A stretch of DNA of 64,000 nucleotides. Origin: Chitinophagaceae bacterium (GTDB lineage Bacteria > Bacteroidota > Bacteroidia > Chitinophagales > Chitinophagaceae). This document shows positions 35,617 to 45,372 of this stretch, piece after piece. The first letter of the stretch is position 1, and each line of letters begins with the position of its first letter. Both the position numbers and the translations under genes were made by a program. The stretch is taken from NCBI GenBank assembly GCA_023957155.1, contig JAMLHK010000011.1:1-64000 (forward strand), written 5' to 3'. The notes under the pieces are model-generated. The model had not been told where the DNA came from. It ran no database searches and saw only the letters and a list, made by a program, of their open reading frames with translations.

Positions 35617-37983
35617 CTATGTATTTGTAATATGGATCGTATCTTTTAGCCTGATGTCCTCCGCCGACGCCCCGATCATAATGTCAAACTCGCCGGGTTC
35701 AACAATGTAATTCATGTCTTTATTCCAAAGACCAAGCTCGTTGCATGGAATTGAAAAACTGAGCGTGGTAGTTTTTGATGGATGTATCTCTATTTTTTTA
35801 AACCCTTTCAGTACTTTAACCGGAGTTGTTATGGAGCTTATTTTATCATTTATATATACCTGAACTACTTCTTTCCCCGCTACAGAACCGGTATTTTTAA
35901 CCTGCACCGTTAATTCGATCGTATCTGTTTCTTTCCATCTTTTTTGCTTTATCTTCAGATCAGAATATTCAAATTGGGTGTAGCTTAACCCAAAGCCAAA
36001 GGGAAATAAAGGATCGGTGGATGAAAATACATAATCCCTTCCCGGATTACCGGGAGCACCGGGTTTGTGGTAAATTCCCCTTCCGGAAGGTTTGTAATTG
36101 TAGAATACAGGCAAATGCCCCGCACTCCGGGGAACAGAAACGGTAAGTTTTCCTGAAGGGACGACCTCTCCGAATAGGATCCGGGCAAGGGCATTACCCC
36201 CTTCTTCTCCCGGGTACCAGGCGTCAAGAATAGCCGGAATATGTTCCTTTTCCCAGGGGATACTATAGGGCCGGCCATGAACCATCACCAGTATAACAGG
36301 TTTGCCCGTTTTACTTATGGCCCGGATCAGTTCAGGTTGAATTCCCGGAGGCGTTAATTCAGACCTGTCATATCCCTCCCCGCAGGTTGGATATCCTCCC
36401 TGGTCGGCCAGCTCACCCCATCCAACACCCGATAAAGACATACTCGATCCTCCAATCACCAATACAACAACATCACTATTTTGTGCCGCATCAACCGCTT
36501 CTTTAAAGCCGCTGCTGTCTAAGCTTGTGATACCGCAACCCCTCGCATAGTTCACCCTGATCTTACCTTTTGTAATGTTTTTTATGCCTTCGAGGACAGT
36601 AACACCGGTGGAGTTCTCTTTTGAAATGCTGTAATCTCCGTATTGCACCTGGTTTGCATTGGGACCGATAACGGCAATTGATTTTAGCTGCGAAAGCCTG
36701 AGCGGTAATAAATTATCCTGGTTTTTTAGCAATACAACAGATTCTTCAGCAATTTCACGGGCGAGCCTGACCGATGTCTTTGTATGAACAAGATCTGATA
36801 GTCTTTCAGGTACAAAATATGGCTTGTCAAATAACCCTGCCCTGAACTTAACCGTAAGGATATTTTTTACTGCTTCATCCACCAATGCCGCAATTTCTTT
36901 ATCATTTTTTGACAGTGCGATTAACTCTGAATAAGCGTAATCAGCACCTTCCTGGTCAACCCCTGCTTTAAGAGCCAGTATGGCCGCTTCTTTTTTGCTG
37001 CCGGTGATCTTGTGGAAGGTTTGTAACATGCTCACTGCGCCGTAATCTGCAAAGACATACCCTTTAAAGCCATATTCTTTCCGCAGTATATCTTTCAGCA
37101 GGTACCCGTTTGCGTGAACAGGAATACCGTTTACTTCATTGTATGCGGGCATTACAGCATATACATTTGCCTCCCTGACCGCTTTTTCAAAGGGATATAA
37201 ATGAAGTGACCGCAAATCTCTTGGACCCACTTCAACAGGTGCAATGTTTATTCCGGCAGTAGGTGTGCTATACGCCACATAGTGTTTTGCCGTACTGATC
37301 AAATGGCCTTCAGGAATATATGCTTTTGTTATTTCCGGATCGCCCTGCAACCCGATTACGAACGCCTTCCCCATTTCAGCAACCAGGTAGGGGTCTTCTC
37401 CAAAGCATTCTTCAATCCTTCCGTACCGGGGATCTCTTCCTACATCAAACAAGGGAGCAAAGAGTTGGTCGCACCCGGTTAAACCGGCTTCGTAAGCAAT
37501 AACCTCCGCCATCTTTTTTATCAGGCCCGGATTCCATGTGCTTCCCTGGCCAATTGACTGGGGAAAATTGGTTGCGCCATGAGCCAACTGCCCGTGAATT
37601 CCTCCCAGGTCTACCTGGATAGCGGGGATTCCCAACCGGGTATTTTTCCTGAGATACTGATCGGCAGCTTCTGAAAAAAGGGCAATACGATCAATATCAG
37701 CAATCACAGGATCAAGGCAACCGATACTCTCACCCTGGAATAATTTTTCTAACGATTCCCTGGTAATATTTCCATTTTCGTCCTGTTTAAGATCAGCGAG
37801 GTCAAGTTTCAACATTTGCCTGACCTTTTCCTCAATGGTCATCCGGCTTAATAAGTCATTTACCCGGTCTTCTACCTTCAAAGCAGAATTTTTATAGGGC
37901 AATATCTGAGCGCTTAAGGGGCTTAAAAATATGGTGCCCGATAAAAACAATACTATAATTAAATATACCAGTCTGTTGTTCAT
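35617..37983 (-). CDS. GH3 family glycosidase (beta-glucosidase/xylosidase-like)
   Basis: 788 residues with a signal peptide ending LSAQ. Order of domains: GH3 TIM barrel (about 40-370), alpha/beta sandwich (about 400-600) and a fibronectin III-like end (about 690-775). Seen are TAKHYVAYS (Lys-His, 233-234), YGRIEECFGEDPYL and the nucleophile Asp313 in GYVFADYGAVSML. It releases sugars from the non-reducing end of oligosaccharides in the periplasm. The range of possible substrates is wide (beta-glucosides, beta-xylosides, alpha-L-arabinofuranosides); the sequence alone does not settle it. It follows susD after 216 bases and precedes a sulfatase. Confidence 0.93.
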   Translation of the reverse strand: MNNRLVYLIIVLFLSGTIFLSPLSAQILPYKNSALKVEDRVNDLLSRMTIEEKVRQMLKLDLADLKQDENGNITRESLEKLFQGESIGCLDPVIADIDRIALFSEAADQYLRKNTRLGIPAIQVDLGGIHGQLAHGATNFPQSIGQGSTWNPGLIKKMAEVIAYEAGLTGCDQLFAPLFDVGRDPRYGRIEECFGEDPYLVAEMGKAFVIGLQGDPEITKAYIPEGHLISTAKHYVAYSTPTAGINIAPVEVGPRDLRSLHLYPFEKAVREANVYAVMPAYNEVNGIPVHANGYLLKDILRKEYGFKGYVFADYGAVSMLQTFHKITGSKKEAAILALKAGVDQEGADYAYSELIALSKNDKEIAALVDEAVKNILTVKFRAGLFDKPYFVPERLSDLVHTKTSVRLAREIAEESVVLLKNQDNLLPLRLSQLKSIAVIGPNANQVQYGDYSISKENSTGVTVLEGIKNITKGKIRVNYARGCGITSLDSSGFKEAVDAAQNSDVVVLVIGGSSMSLSGVGWGELADQGGYPTCGEGYDRSELTPPGIQPELIRAISKTGKPVILVMVHGRPYSIPWEKEHIPAILDAWYPGEEGGNALARILFGEVVPSGKLTVSVPRSAGHLPVFYNYKPSGRGIYHKPGAPGNPGRDYVFSSTDPLFPFGFGLSYTQFEYSDLKIKQKRWKETDTIELTVQVKNTGSVAGKEVVQVYINDKISSITTPVKVLKGFKKIEIHPSKTTTLSFSIPCNELGLWNKDMNYIVEPGEFDIMIGASAEDIRLKDTIHITNT

Positions 37984-38199
37984 TGACTTCTTAATTTCTT
38001 TATTATAAACTCCTTTAATTTATCTTTGAACACATCATTAATGCTTCTGAAATTTGAGCAGTTAAAAACTACTTAATTGAATATTGCCTGTAACGTCTTT
38101 CTCTCATTTTTTAGAGTATAAAAATTCCGGATAGGGATAGTATCTACCCGGAACAGGTTTCCATATATTTGATCTAATAGTCGTTTATTCCGCCAGTAA
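37984..38199. other. gap between susD and GH3 genes
   Basis: About 216 AT-rich bases with no gene and no strong hairpin. A separate promoter for the GH3-sulfatase pair is possible but not identified. Confidence 0.35.
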
Positions 38200-39894
38200 C
38201 TACCAACCCGGATTTTGTGTTAAATTAGGATTTAAATTTAATTCTTCTGCCGGTATCGAGCTTAAATAATCCCGGTTCTCTTTGAATTGATAACCATTCG
38301 GCAAAAAGTTTTTAAAATAATCAATTAAGCCTTTTTCATCCAGTGGGGGATTGTAGGCCGGGAATTCATTTTGGTCAAAAGGATACCCCTTAGGCCGCTT
38401 TCCCTTGAACAACGCATGGGCTGCCCACCGCTTATAATCATCTTCCCTGAAGCCCTCAAGCGCCAGCTCAACTCTTCTTTCTCTTCTTATTTCATACAAT
38501 GCGTCGGAAACCGGATATCCATAGTCTGTCCAATTCGGATCCGAACTCTGCGGATGGACAACAAAATTCGGCATGCCGACCCTTGTACGTAATGGATTCA
38601 AAGCGTTATTGGCAACATTTCCGTTTAATTCATACAACGCTTCGGCATAATTTAACAAAACCTCTCCATAGCGAAAAAGAATATAACCGGTTTCGCTGTT
38701 TCCTCCGCCTGTAGAGCCTGCACCCGGAGAATTGGGATTAGAACATTTTTTTAACTGGAACCCGGTTGGGTTAAGCCATGCACCTACCTGGTCAACCGAA
38801 GGTTTTCCAAAAAACTGCGTCCTTGCTACCGATACCACATCCCCGGGTGTCCATACGGTAGCATGAAACCTGGGATCAACATCCTGTGCTATTTTCGTTA
38901 AAAAGGCATTTCCCCTGGTCGTTGACGCCAGCTCACTATAATCGTATGGTTGTCCGTTTTTATCTAAATAATTTGAGATCAAAGACCAGGTAACGCCTAT
39001 TTCGAAAGGTTGGAAGGTGGTCTGGTACTGAACATCATTAGATACCCCGTCTTTGATATTATAAGCCCTGTAAAGCAAAATCTCATTTGCGGAAGACATG
39101 TTGTCCAATCCAAAGAGCTTATAATAATCATTATAAATCCCAACCTGGTAATTCCCGCTCATTAATTCTTCGGCGGCATCAGTGCATGCTTTAAAGTACT
39201 TATTCGGATCTGCCCCGGGTGTTCCAAAAACAGAGCCTGCATGATATTTTTGCCATGTTCCTTCATAAAGGGCAACCCTGGTTTTAAAGGCCAGGGCGGC
39301 TTCTTTGTTGATCCGGTTATTACCATATTTTGATCTGAGGGAAAGCATTTCAATGGCATGGTCCAGGTCGGACAATATCGAATCAACAACCACTGTTCTC
39401 GGGTCGCGTGGACGCATTAATGCTTCCCCGGAGGTGGGTAGTAATTCCGTTGAAACCCAGGGCACATCGCCATATTTTTTAACCAGCTCAAAATAGTGCC
39501 ATGCCCGGAAGAAATAAGCTTCTCCCAAGAAGTGTTTATATATATCAAAATTATCTTTACACTTCTGATAATTATCCAGAAAGATGTTGACTCCCCGGAT
39601 ACTCGACCACTCGTTTGTCCACCGGCCTCCGCTAACTCCTCTCTCACCATTTAATATGGTGTTGGGCGTTCCTTCTATTGCGTTATCTGCACTTTTGATT
39701 GAATAACCATACCCAAATTGCCAAAAGCTATGGGAAGGAAATGTAGGATAGAATTGGATAACATAATTTTCAAGGTCTTTGGCTGTTTTCCAATAACTAT
39801 CAATGCCGATCTGGTCCAAGGGAGGGCGATCTAAAAAATCGTTTTTACATGCACAAAATATAAAAAGGAGTATAACTATTTTTACTTTTTTCAT
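38200..39894 (-). CDS. SusD/RagB-like glycan-binding lipoprotein
   Basis: 564 residues from MKKVKIV, which opens on a lipoprotein signal ending FCAC (Cys16). The beginning (FLDRPPLDQIGIDSYWKTAK) and the TPR-type helices with YFFRAWHYFELVKKYGDVP are hallmarks of SusD, as is LFRYGEVLLNYAEALYE followed by RRERRVELALEGFREDDYKR. SusD caps the SusC channel at the outer membrane and binds the glycan. It follows the susC gene after 28 bases, the invariable pair order. The ligand cannot be deduced. Confidence 0.96.
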   Translation of the reverse strand: MKKVKIVILLFIFCACKNDFLDRPPLDQIGIDSYWKTAKDLENYVIQFYPTFPSHSFWQFGYGYSIKSADNAIEGTPNTILNGERGVSGGRWTNEWSSIRGVNIFLDNYQKCKDNFDIYKHFLGEAYFFRAWHYFELVKKYGDVPWVSTELLPTSGEALMRPRDPRTVVVDSILSDLDHAIEMLSLRSKYGNNRINKEAALAFKTRVALYEGTWQKYHAGSVFGTPGADPNKYFKACTDAAEELMSGNYQVGIYNDYYKLFGLDNMSSANEILLYRAYNIKDGVSNDVQYQTTFQPFEIGVTWSLISNYLDKNGQPYDYSELASTTRGNAFLTKIAQDVDPRFHATVWTPGDVVSVARTQFFGKPSVDQVGAWLNPTGFQLKKCSNPNSPGAGSTGGGNSETGYILFRYGEVLLNYAEALYELNGNVANNALNPLRTRVGMPNFVVHPQSSDPNWTDYGYPVSDALYEIRRERRVELALEGFREDDYKRWAAHALFKGKRPKGYPFDQNEFPAYNPPLDEKGLIDYFKNFLPNGYQFKENRDYLSSIPAEELNLNPNLTQNPGW

Positions 39895-39922
39895 AACTGT
39901 AATTTTAAAAAGCATTAAACAT

Positions 39923-42900
39923 TTATAATGTAATGTTTATTCCAAAGGAAACCATTTTATCTGCGCGATAAGTAGCGCCAAAGGTGAAGCTGGTTCCCAA
40001 AGCAACAGGGTCTATTGGTTTGATTGCGTTGGTGATCGTCAATAAATTTTCACCTGAGATATACATCCTTACTTTTTGTATCTGGAGCTTCTTCAGAAGG
40101 GACTGCGGCAGATTATAACCCAACTGTACGTTCTGTAGCCTGGCATAGGATAAATCCAATAAATAGCGGGAGGAAGGCTGCCTGTTTTTATGATTCTGAT
40201 CGGCTTGTATATACATCTTGGGCCAGAAAGCATCGAGGTTAATATTTGCATCGCCCTCATACAACCCGGTATATTCGTCTCCGGGCTTATCGCGAAAATA
40301 ATCCAGGTGCTCCGTTGTAAGCCCGGTGTGCAGCCAGGTATTGATGCCCCAGTAAGCGTAATTTGAAACCGTGGTATTACTGGTAACGAAATAATCTCTT
40401 TTTCCTGTGCCTTTGATCAGAAAAGAAAAGTCAAAGCCTTTATATTCAAATCCTGCGCTTAATCCATATTGATACCTGGGCGTATTATTTCCAATTACCG
40501 AAATGTCGCCGGGGTTATTGATCGAATTGGTACCGTTGTTTACTTTCCCGTCGCCGTTCGTATCCAGGTATTTCAAATCGCCCGGATTCCAGGTATTATA
40601 AATAAAGGATAGATCTGTGCGGCTTAAATAGCTGTTTACATCCTCTTGTGATCTAAATAGTTCATTGGCTGTATACCCCCATATTTCTCCCACCTTTTTG
40701 CCGGCATACCAATCCGTAACAATCCCGGTAGGATTGAGATAATCCAGTACAACAGATTGCGCATCAGCCATATTAAAGGAAACAAAATAAGACAGTCCGG
40801 ATCTTTTGATCTCGCTGTTCCATCTTACAGCACCTTCCCATCCTCTCGTTCTTAATGTTGCATTATTGGATTTGGGTACAGATGCTCCCAGTATCCCCGG
40901 AAGTGGCTCCGAAGGTCCGATCATATTTTTTGTAACGCGTTCAAATACATCAAAATCAAATTGTAACCTGTTGTTCAGGAATCCTGTATTCAACCCGATA
41001 TTTTTTGTGGTGGCCGTTTCCCATGTCAGGTCAGGGCTTACCAGGCTTGGAGTAGAGGTATAGCCTAATGGTCTGGTAGCGCCGTAATTAAACAGCCAGT
41101 TCAATTGCCCCGATTGCAACGGGATCAATGCCAGATCCTGGTAGGAAGCCACCTGTTGATTGCCCAGTTGCCCCCATGAACCTCTCAGCTTAAAGGTGTT
41201 CACTGCATTTGCAATTCCTTTCCAGAAATTCTCTTTGTTTACATTCCATCCGAGTGAAAAAGACGGAAAAAATCCCCAGCGGTTTTCCTTTTTAAACCTT
41301 GAAGTACCGTCGTACCTCGCATTGGCTTCGAAGAGGTATTTTTCATTAAAATTATACGTTGCTCTTCCAAAATATCCCTGGGTTGCCCAATGCTCCAGGT
41401 TTTCGCCGGCTGTCAGGCTTCCATTGGCCGTTTCCAGAGAAGGTACTGTTTGAACAATTAAATTAGTTTTGGAAGCGGTGAGCTGGTTAATCTGATTTAG
41501 TTCAAACTGTGTTCCTGCCATAAGCATCATGTTGTGCTTACCCACATTGAGGTCATAGGATGAGTAAATATTTGTTGTCCAGTAGGAGAGGTTATGATGC
41601 CTTTGGGTAATACTGCTTGGAAGGGAGCCGGCAAAGGGGGATAAACTGCCATCTACTAAATTCGTATAAACGGCCAGTTGCCGGTCGGACTCAACAATAC
41701 CTGTAGACTGATAGGCAAATTCGCCGTAGATCTTCCATCCTTTAGCCGGCCGCAGCTCTGTTGCCAGAATGTGCCAGTTCTCTGTTGTTGTATGATCGCT
41801 GGTACCCGCTTCCTCTACAAATGGGATTTTTGACTGTATATTATAAGTACCGAATCCGTTATACTTGGCCTGGGTTGGCACAGTTCTCATCACGTGAAAA
41901 AACATATAATTATAAGGCATGCCCACGGGCATACTGGGGAACGTTCTGATACTTTTCATAAAACGGGTTTCGTATCGTATATCCATCCAGTCTGTAATTG
42001 TTGCCTTCACTTTACCGGATATATTGTATCTTTTGTAGGAATCAGTACCATAGTTGATCACTCCATTCTGTCCGGTAAAACCTGATGAAAAATAATAAGT
42101 AAGTTTATTCGACCCTCCCTTTACGGAGAGGTTATGTTGCTGATTCAAACTACTGCCATAATATTCATCATACCAGTCATAATTCGCATGTGAATCCTGG
42201 TTGGCTCCCCAGGCACCGTTTGCCAAAGGCATGGATTCGTAATAGGTTGCACCTGCCGGATAAAATTGTTTTAAATAATCCCAGTCCTCATTTTGATATG
42301 CGATGATCCGGTCTATAGCTGCATTCGAATAAGTACGTCCGCCGCCATTAACCCCGAATTCATTAATGACCCGTGCAAATGTGTAAGAATCGAGCATCTT
42401 AGGCAGCCTGGCTGTGCTGTTAACCGACATATTACCTGCATAGGCAATGGATAACTTTTCATTTTTTTTGCCGCTTTTCGTAGTGATCAGGATCACACCA
42501 AACGGCGCTCTGGCGCCATAAATAGCCGATGCCGCCGCATCTTTTAGCACTGAAATTGATTCAATATCATTTGGATTCAGGCGATCCATTTCTCCCGGGA
42601 ACCCGTCGATGACAACATACGGGCTTCCTCCATTTACCGAACCCATTCCCCGGATATTGATTTTCATTGAGGCCCCTGGCTCAAGTCCATTATCTCCCAG
42701 TGAAAAATCCAATCCCGGCGACTGCCCCTGTAAAATTTGAGAAACCGTGGGAGATTGCCGGTTCTCTATTTTTTTATTTGAGATCACATCTACAGCTCCT
42801 GTCAGGTTCACCTTTTTCTGGGTTCCATATCCAACTACCAGTACTTCGTCTAAGGAAGTGCTGGTGGCTGCCAAAGAAATGTCAATCGTTTCCCGGTTAT

Positions 42901-43207
42901 TCACGGGTATGTCTAAAGTTTCATAGCCGACGTGAGTAATAACGAGGATCCCGTTCCGGGGTGCTTTTATCGAGAACTGCCCGTTTTTATTGGTAGATAC
43001 GCCGATAGCAGTGCCTTTTATCTTTACAGATACGCCGGTTAAAAGTTCGCCTGATGTATTGGCCGTTACCGTTCCGCTGACAGTAATATCCTGTGCGTTT
43101 ACGGAGACTTTTAAACAAATTAAAAAAGCCAAAAAGAGTATCCGGCGAATAAATAATTTCCGGGTTGAAAGAATAACAGACGTTTTGGAATACTTGTCTT
43201 TTCCCAT
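39923..43207 (-). CDS. SusC/RagA-like TonB-dependent transporter
   Basis: 1094 residues from MGKDKYSKTSV, in front of the signal peptide that ends VSVNAQD. Domains: CarboxypepD_reg-like beta-sandwich (about 40-120), the linker SLDEVLVVGYGTQKKVNLTG, plug (about 125-240, with INIRGMGSVNGGSPYVVIDG and SISVLKDAAASAIYGARAPF) and a C-terminal 22-strand barrel ending GATYRADKMVSFGINITL. It imports oligosaccharides through the outer membrane with TonB energy. No TonB-box-linked sigma/anti-sigma pair or hybrid two-component regulator is adjacent. Upstream lies a 382-base gap that must hold its promoter. Confidence 0.97.
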   Translation of the reverse strand: MGKDKYSKTSVILSTRKLFIRRILFLAFLICLKVSVNAQDITVSGTVTANTSGELLTGVSVKIKGTAIGVSTNKNGQFSIKAPRNGILVITHVGYETLDIPVNNRETIDISLAATSTSLDEVLVVGYGTQKKVNLTGAVDVISNKKIENRQSPTVSQILQGQSPGLDFSLGDNGLEPGASMKINIRGMGSVNGGSPYVVIDGFPGEMDRLNPNDIESISVLKDAAASAIYGARAPFGVILITTKSGKKNEKLSIAYAGNMSVNSTARLPKMLDSYTFARVINEFGVNGGGRTYSNAAIDRIIAYQNEDWDYLKQFYPAGATYYESMPLANGAWGANQDSHANYDWYDEYYGSSLNQQHNLSVKGGSNKLTYYFSSGFTGQNGVINYGTDSYKRYNISGKVKATITDWMDIRYETRFMKSIRTFPSMPVGMPYNYMFFHVMRTVPTQAKYNGFGTYNIQSKIPFVEEAGTSDHTTTENWHILATELRPAKGWKIYGEFAYQSTGIVESDRQLAVYTNLVDGSLSPFAGSLPSSITQRHHNLSYWTTNIYSSYDLNVGKHNMMLMAGTQFELNQINQLTASKTNLIVQTVPSLETANGSLTAGENLEHWATQGYFGRATYNFNEKYLFEANARYDGTSRFKKENRWGFFPSFSLGWNVNKENFWKGIANAVNTFKLRGSWGQLGNQQVASYQDLALIPLQSGQLNWLFNYGATRPLGYTSTPSLVSPDLTWETATTKNIGLNTGFLNNRLQFDFDVFERVTKNMIGPSEPLPGILGASVPKSNNATLRTRGWEGAVRWNSEIKRSGLSYFVSFNMADAQSVVLDYLNPTGIVTDWYAGKKVGEIWGYTANELFRSQEDVNSYLSRTDLSFIYNTWNPGDLKYLDTNGDGKVNNGTNSINNPGDISVIGNNTPRYQYGLSAGFEYKGFDFSFLIKGTGKRDYFVTSNTTVSNYAYWGINTWLHTGLTTEHLDYFRDKPGDEYTGLYEGDANINLDAFWPKMYIQADQNHKNRQPSSRYLLDLSYARLQNVQLGYNLPQSLLKKLQIQKVRMYISGENLLTITNAIKPIDPVALGTSFTFGATYRADKMVSFGINITL

Positions 43208-43589
43208 AATTCTGAAGTTTTGATGAGTAGATTGAATGATCACCTGTGTGGTTTTTGGCTAGAGTGCCTTATTTATCAGTAAATGTACTTTCATAGAAAA
43301 ATTTAAAAAACGACTGTAAATTCAAATCATGACACTCTGTTTGCATAAAATTATACCCTGTTCATATATTAGTTAGCAACCCACTTTATTTCTCATTTAA
43401 AGAAACAGAGCTTTCAAGAGGTATTCAAAAAATATTATCCAAAATCCGGGATTTTGTTATTGCAAAGGGGAACCTTCAATGGTACGTCAATTGAAATCTA
43501 ATATTGGATGATTAGAGTTTCAAATATTTGCAGTAGGACATCTGTTTGTTAATCGGCATCAAACAAACTAAAAATAGCACCAAAACGAT
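43208..43589. other. susC upstream region
   Basis: About 380 AT-rich bases separating GH16 from susC. There is no gene. On the minus strand TTTG at 43322-43325 and several TA-rich -7-like sites exist, but none matches TAnnTTTG exactly, so I do not assign a start point. No LacI-type operator palindrome like those at 61.7 kb is present. Confidence 0.45.
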
Positions 43590-44381
43590 TTATTGGTAAA
43601 CCCTCACATAATCAACCAACATAGTAGCGGGAAATGCACTATCGTCAATGCCTTTCTTTCCACCCCAATCACCACCTATAGCAAGATTGAGTATGATATA
43701 AAATGGAGTGTCAAATGGCCACTCGTCTGTAGTAAGATGTTCATTTTTAAAGCTATGATACACTTTGTCATCCAGCAAAAACTCCACTTTTTCTTTTGTC
43801 CAGATGACTGAATACACATGAAAACGGGTATATGGATGATCGAGAAAGACAGCTTTCCCTTTTTGCGTGCCTTTGATGTGGTTATAAGCTGCGGTATGAA
43901 CAGTTCCATGCAGAGAATCCTCTTCGTAACCAACGTGTTCCATAATATCGATCTCTCCACATCCTGGCCATTTGACAGTGTCTATATTCTGCCCGAGCAT
44001 CCAAATGGCAGACCAGGTACCTCTACCAGAGGGCAGTTTAGCTTTAACATCAATACGGCCATATAAAAAATGATATTTACCGGAAGTAGACAGACGGGCC
44101 GAGGTATATTCTTTATTTTCCCTGTCTTCTTTTTTGGCAATAATATGCAGCACACCATTTTTTACGATTGCATTGGCGGTATCTCTGCTGGTATAGAACT
44201 GCTTTTCACTGTTGCCCCATCCATATGAGTTTCCATGTGTTTCAAATTGCCATTTGGATGAATCCGGCAGGCCATTATTATTAAATTCATCAGACCAGAC
44301 CAGTTTCCATTTTTTTTCCTGAGAAAAACTATACCGGGGAGCCAACACCAGCAAAAGCTGCAGTATAAAAATATATTTCAT
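43590..44381 (-). CDS. GH16 endo-beta-glucanase/galactanase-type enzyme
   Basis: 263 residues from MKYIFILQLLL, chosen because it begins a signal peptide ending SFSQ; a Met 14 codons upstream adds a basic stretch. The jelly-roll GH16 domain covers the rest: KLVWSDEFNNNGLPDSSKW, YGRIDVKAKLPSGRGTWSAI and the catalytic motif GEIDIMEHVG (nucleophile Glu143, assisting Asp145, acid/base Glu148). The ExDxxE form with Met before the second Glu is that of the beta-bulge laminarinase/licheninase group. It cleaves beta-1,3 or mixed beta-glucan (or a galactan) internally, outside the cell. Located directly upstream of susC in transcription, it probably supplies oligosaccharides for import. Confidence 0.93.
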   Translation of the reverse strand: MKYIFILQLLLVLAPRYSFSQEKKWKLVWSDEFNNNGLPDSSKWQFETHGNSYGWGNSEKQFYTSRDTANAIVKNGVLHIIAKKEDRENKEYTSARLSTSGKYHFLYGRIDVKAKLPSGRGTWSAIWMLGQNIDTVKWPGCGEIDIMEHVGYEEDSLHGTVHTAAYNHIKGTQKGKAVFLDHPYTRFHVYSVIWTKEKVEFLLDDKVYHSFKNEHLTTDEWPFDTPFYIILNLAIGGDWGGKKGIDDSAFPATMLVDYVRVYQ

Positions 44382-44443
44382 TGTATTTTTTGATAATGCT
44401 CTTTTTTTAATATTATGCTTCATCTCTATTTTTTATTTATCCC

Positions 44444-45310
44444 CTATTGAGCCGGAATTGTAGGCGATCCCTTTAAAAATCCGATAGATACAAGAAATTC
44501 ATCCGCTTTCAGCAAAGTTTTTTTATAGTATCCGGGATGCTTAAAATTAAAAAATCCATGTGTTTGCCCCTCATACAAATGCAAATCACAACGGCTCCCG
44601 ATTTTCTCCATTACCTTTTTATAGTATTGCACAGTCTCTACCGGTATGGCTTCATCTTTGGTTCCCAGGAACAAAATCGTTGGAGGAGCACCCCACCGCA
44701 GGTTATGCAAAGGGGAAAAGTTAAGGTATTCTTCACCTATCCTGTCATATCCATACCCCCCGGGTCCATTATCAATCACGGGATTAAAAAGTACCAATGC
44801 GTTGGGCCTGGCGGAAATGCTTAAATTATCATTTTTGTCATTATACTTTTTAGTTGTTGCAGCGGCAGCAGCTAACTGCCCGCCCGCCGAACCTCCGGAA
44901 GCAACAATTTGATGGGGATCAATATGAAATCTCTCTGCGTTTGCACGCAGGAACCGAATGGCAGACTTCGCGTCTTCCAGCGATTCAAAAGGCGTGGATT
45001 TATTCCGGGAGGAAACCCGGTATTCCACCAAAACACTTACCATCCCCCTCTCTGTAAAATATTTTGCGTGCGGCCGGAATTGGGAAATATCGCCTATGTT
45101 CCAACCGCCGCCAAAGAAGAATACAATTGCCGGGTATTTCTCAGGCTGATCACCCTGCCCCGGCTTTGGAGTATACATCTCCATCGACAGAGAAACCGAA
45201 TCAATCGTTTTATACACTATCTTTTCCTGACTGATGCCGCTTTGGGAACAGAAAACAGCACAGATCATTACAGCAGTTACCAGCCGGCAGTTATCTTTAA
45301 GTGTACTCAT
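44444..45310 (-). CDS. secreted alpha/beta-hydrolase (esterase)
   Basis: 288 residues with a signal peptide ending SGISQ. Alpha/beta-hydrolase core of the BD-FAE/xylan-esterase-like type: oxyanion region VFFFGGGWNIGD, nucleophile elbow GGSAGG (Ser about 138), acid Asp in FLGTKDEAIP and His in YEGQTHGFFN. These enzymes remove acetyl or feruloyl groups or cleave small esters. The gene lies between the ceramidase-like gene (62 bases upstream) and GH16 (63 bases to its chosen start), so it probably deacylates the glycan or a glycolipid piece. Exact activity unknown. Confidence 0.85.
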   Translation of the reverse strand: MSTLKDNCRLVTAVMICAVFCSQSGISQEKIVYKTIDSVSLSMEMYTPKPGQGDQPEKYPAIVFFFGGGWNIGDISQFRPHAKYFTERGMVSVLVEYRVSSRNKSTPFESLEDAKSAIRFLRANAERFHIDPHQIVASGGSAGGQLAAAAATTKKYNDKNDNLSISARPNALVLFNPVIDNGPGGYGYDRIGEEYLNFSPLHNLRWGAPPTILFLGTKDEAIPVETVQYYKKVMEKIGSRCDLHLYEGQTHGFFNFKHPGYYKKTLLKADEFLVSIGFLKGSPTIPAQ

Positions 45311-45372
45311 CCTGAATAAATACTTTTGGAAATCAGGTTTATGTTGAAATACGCAAAACTCCGGGAGTTACG

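Noticed and set aside
39923-43207. Several plus-strand frames opposite susC and other long minus-strand genes
   Set aside because: They are antisense shadows without protein-family support.
43208-43589. LacI operator in front of susC
   Set aside because: No palindrome similar to the ones at 61.7 kb was found there.
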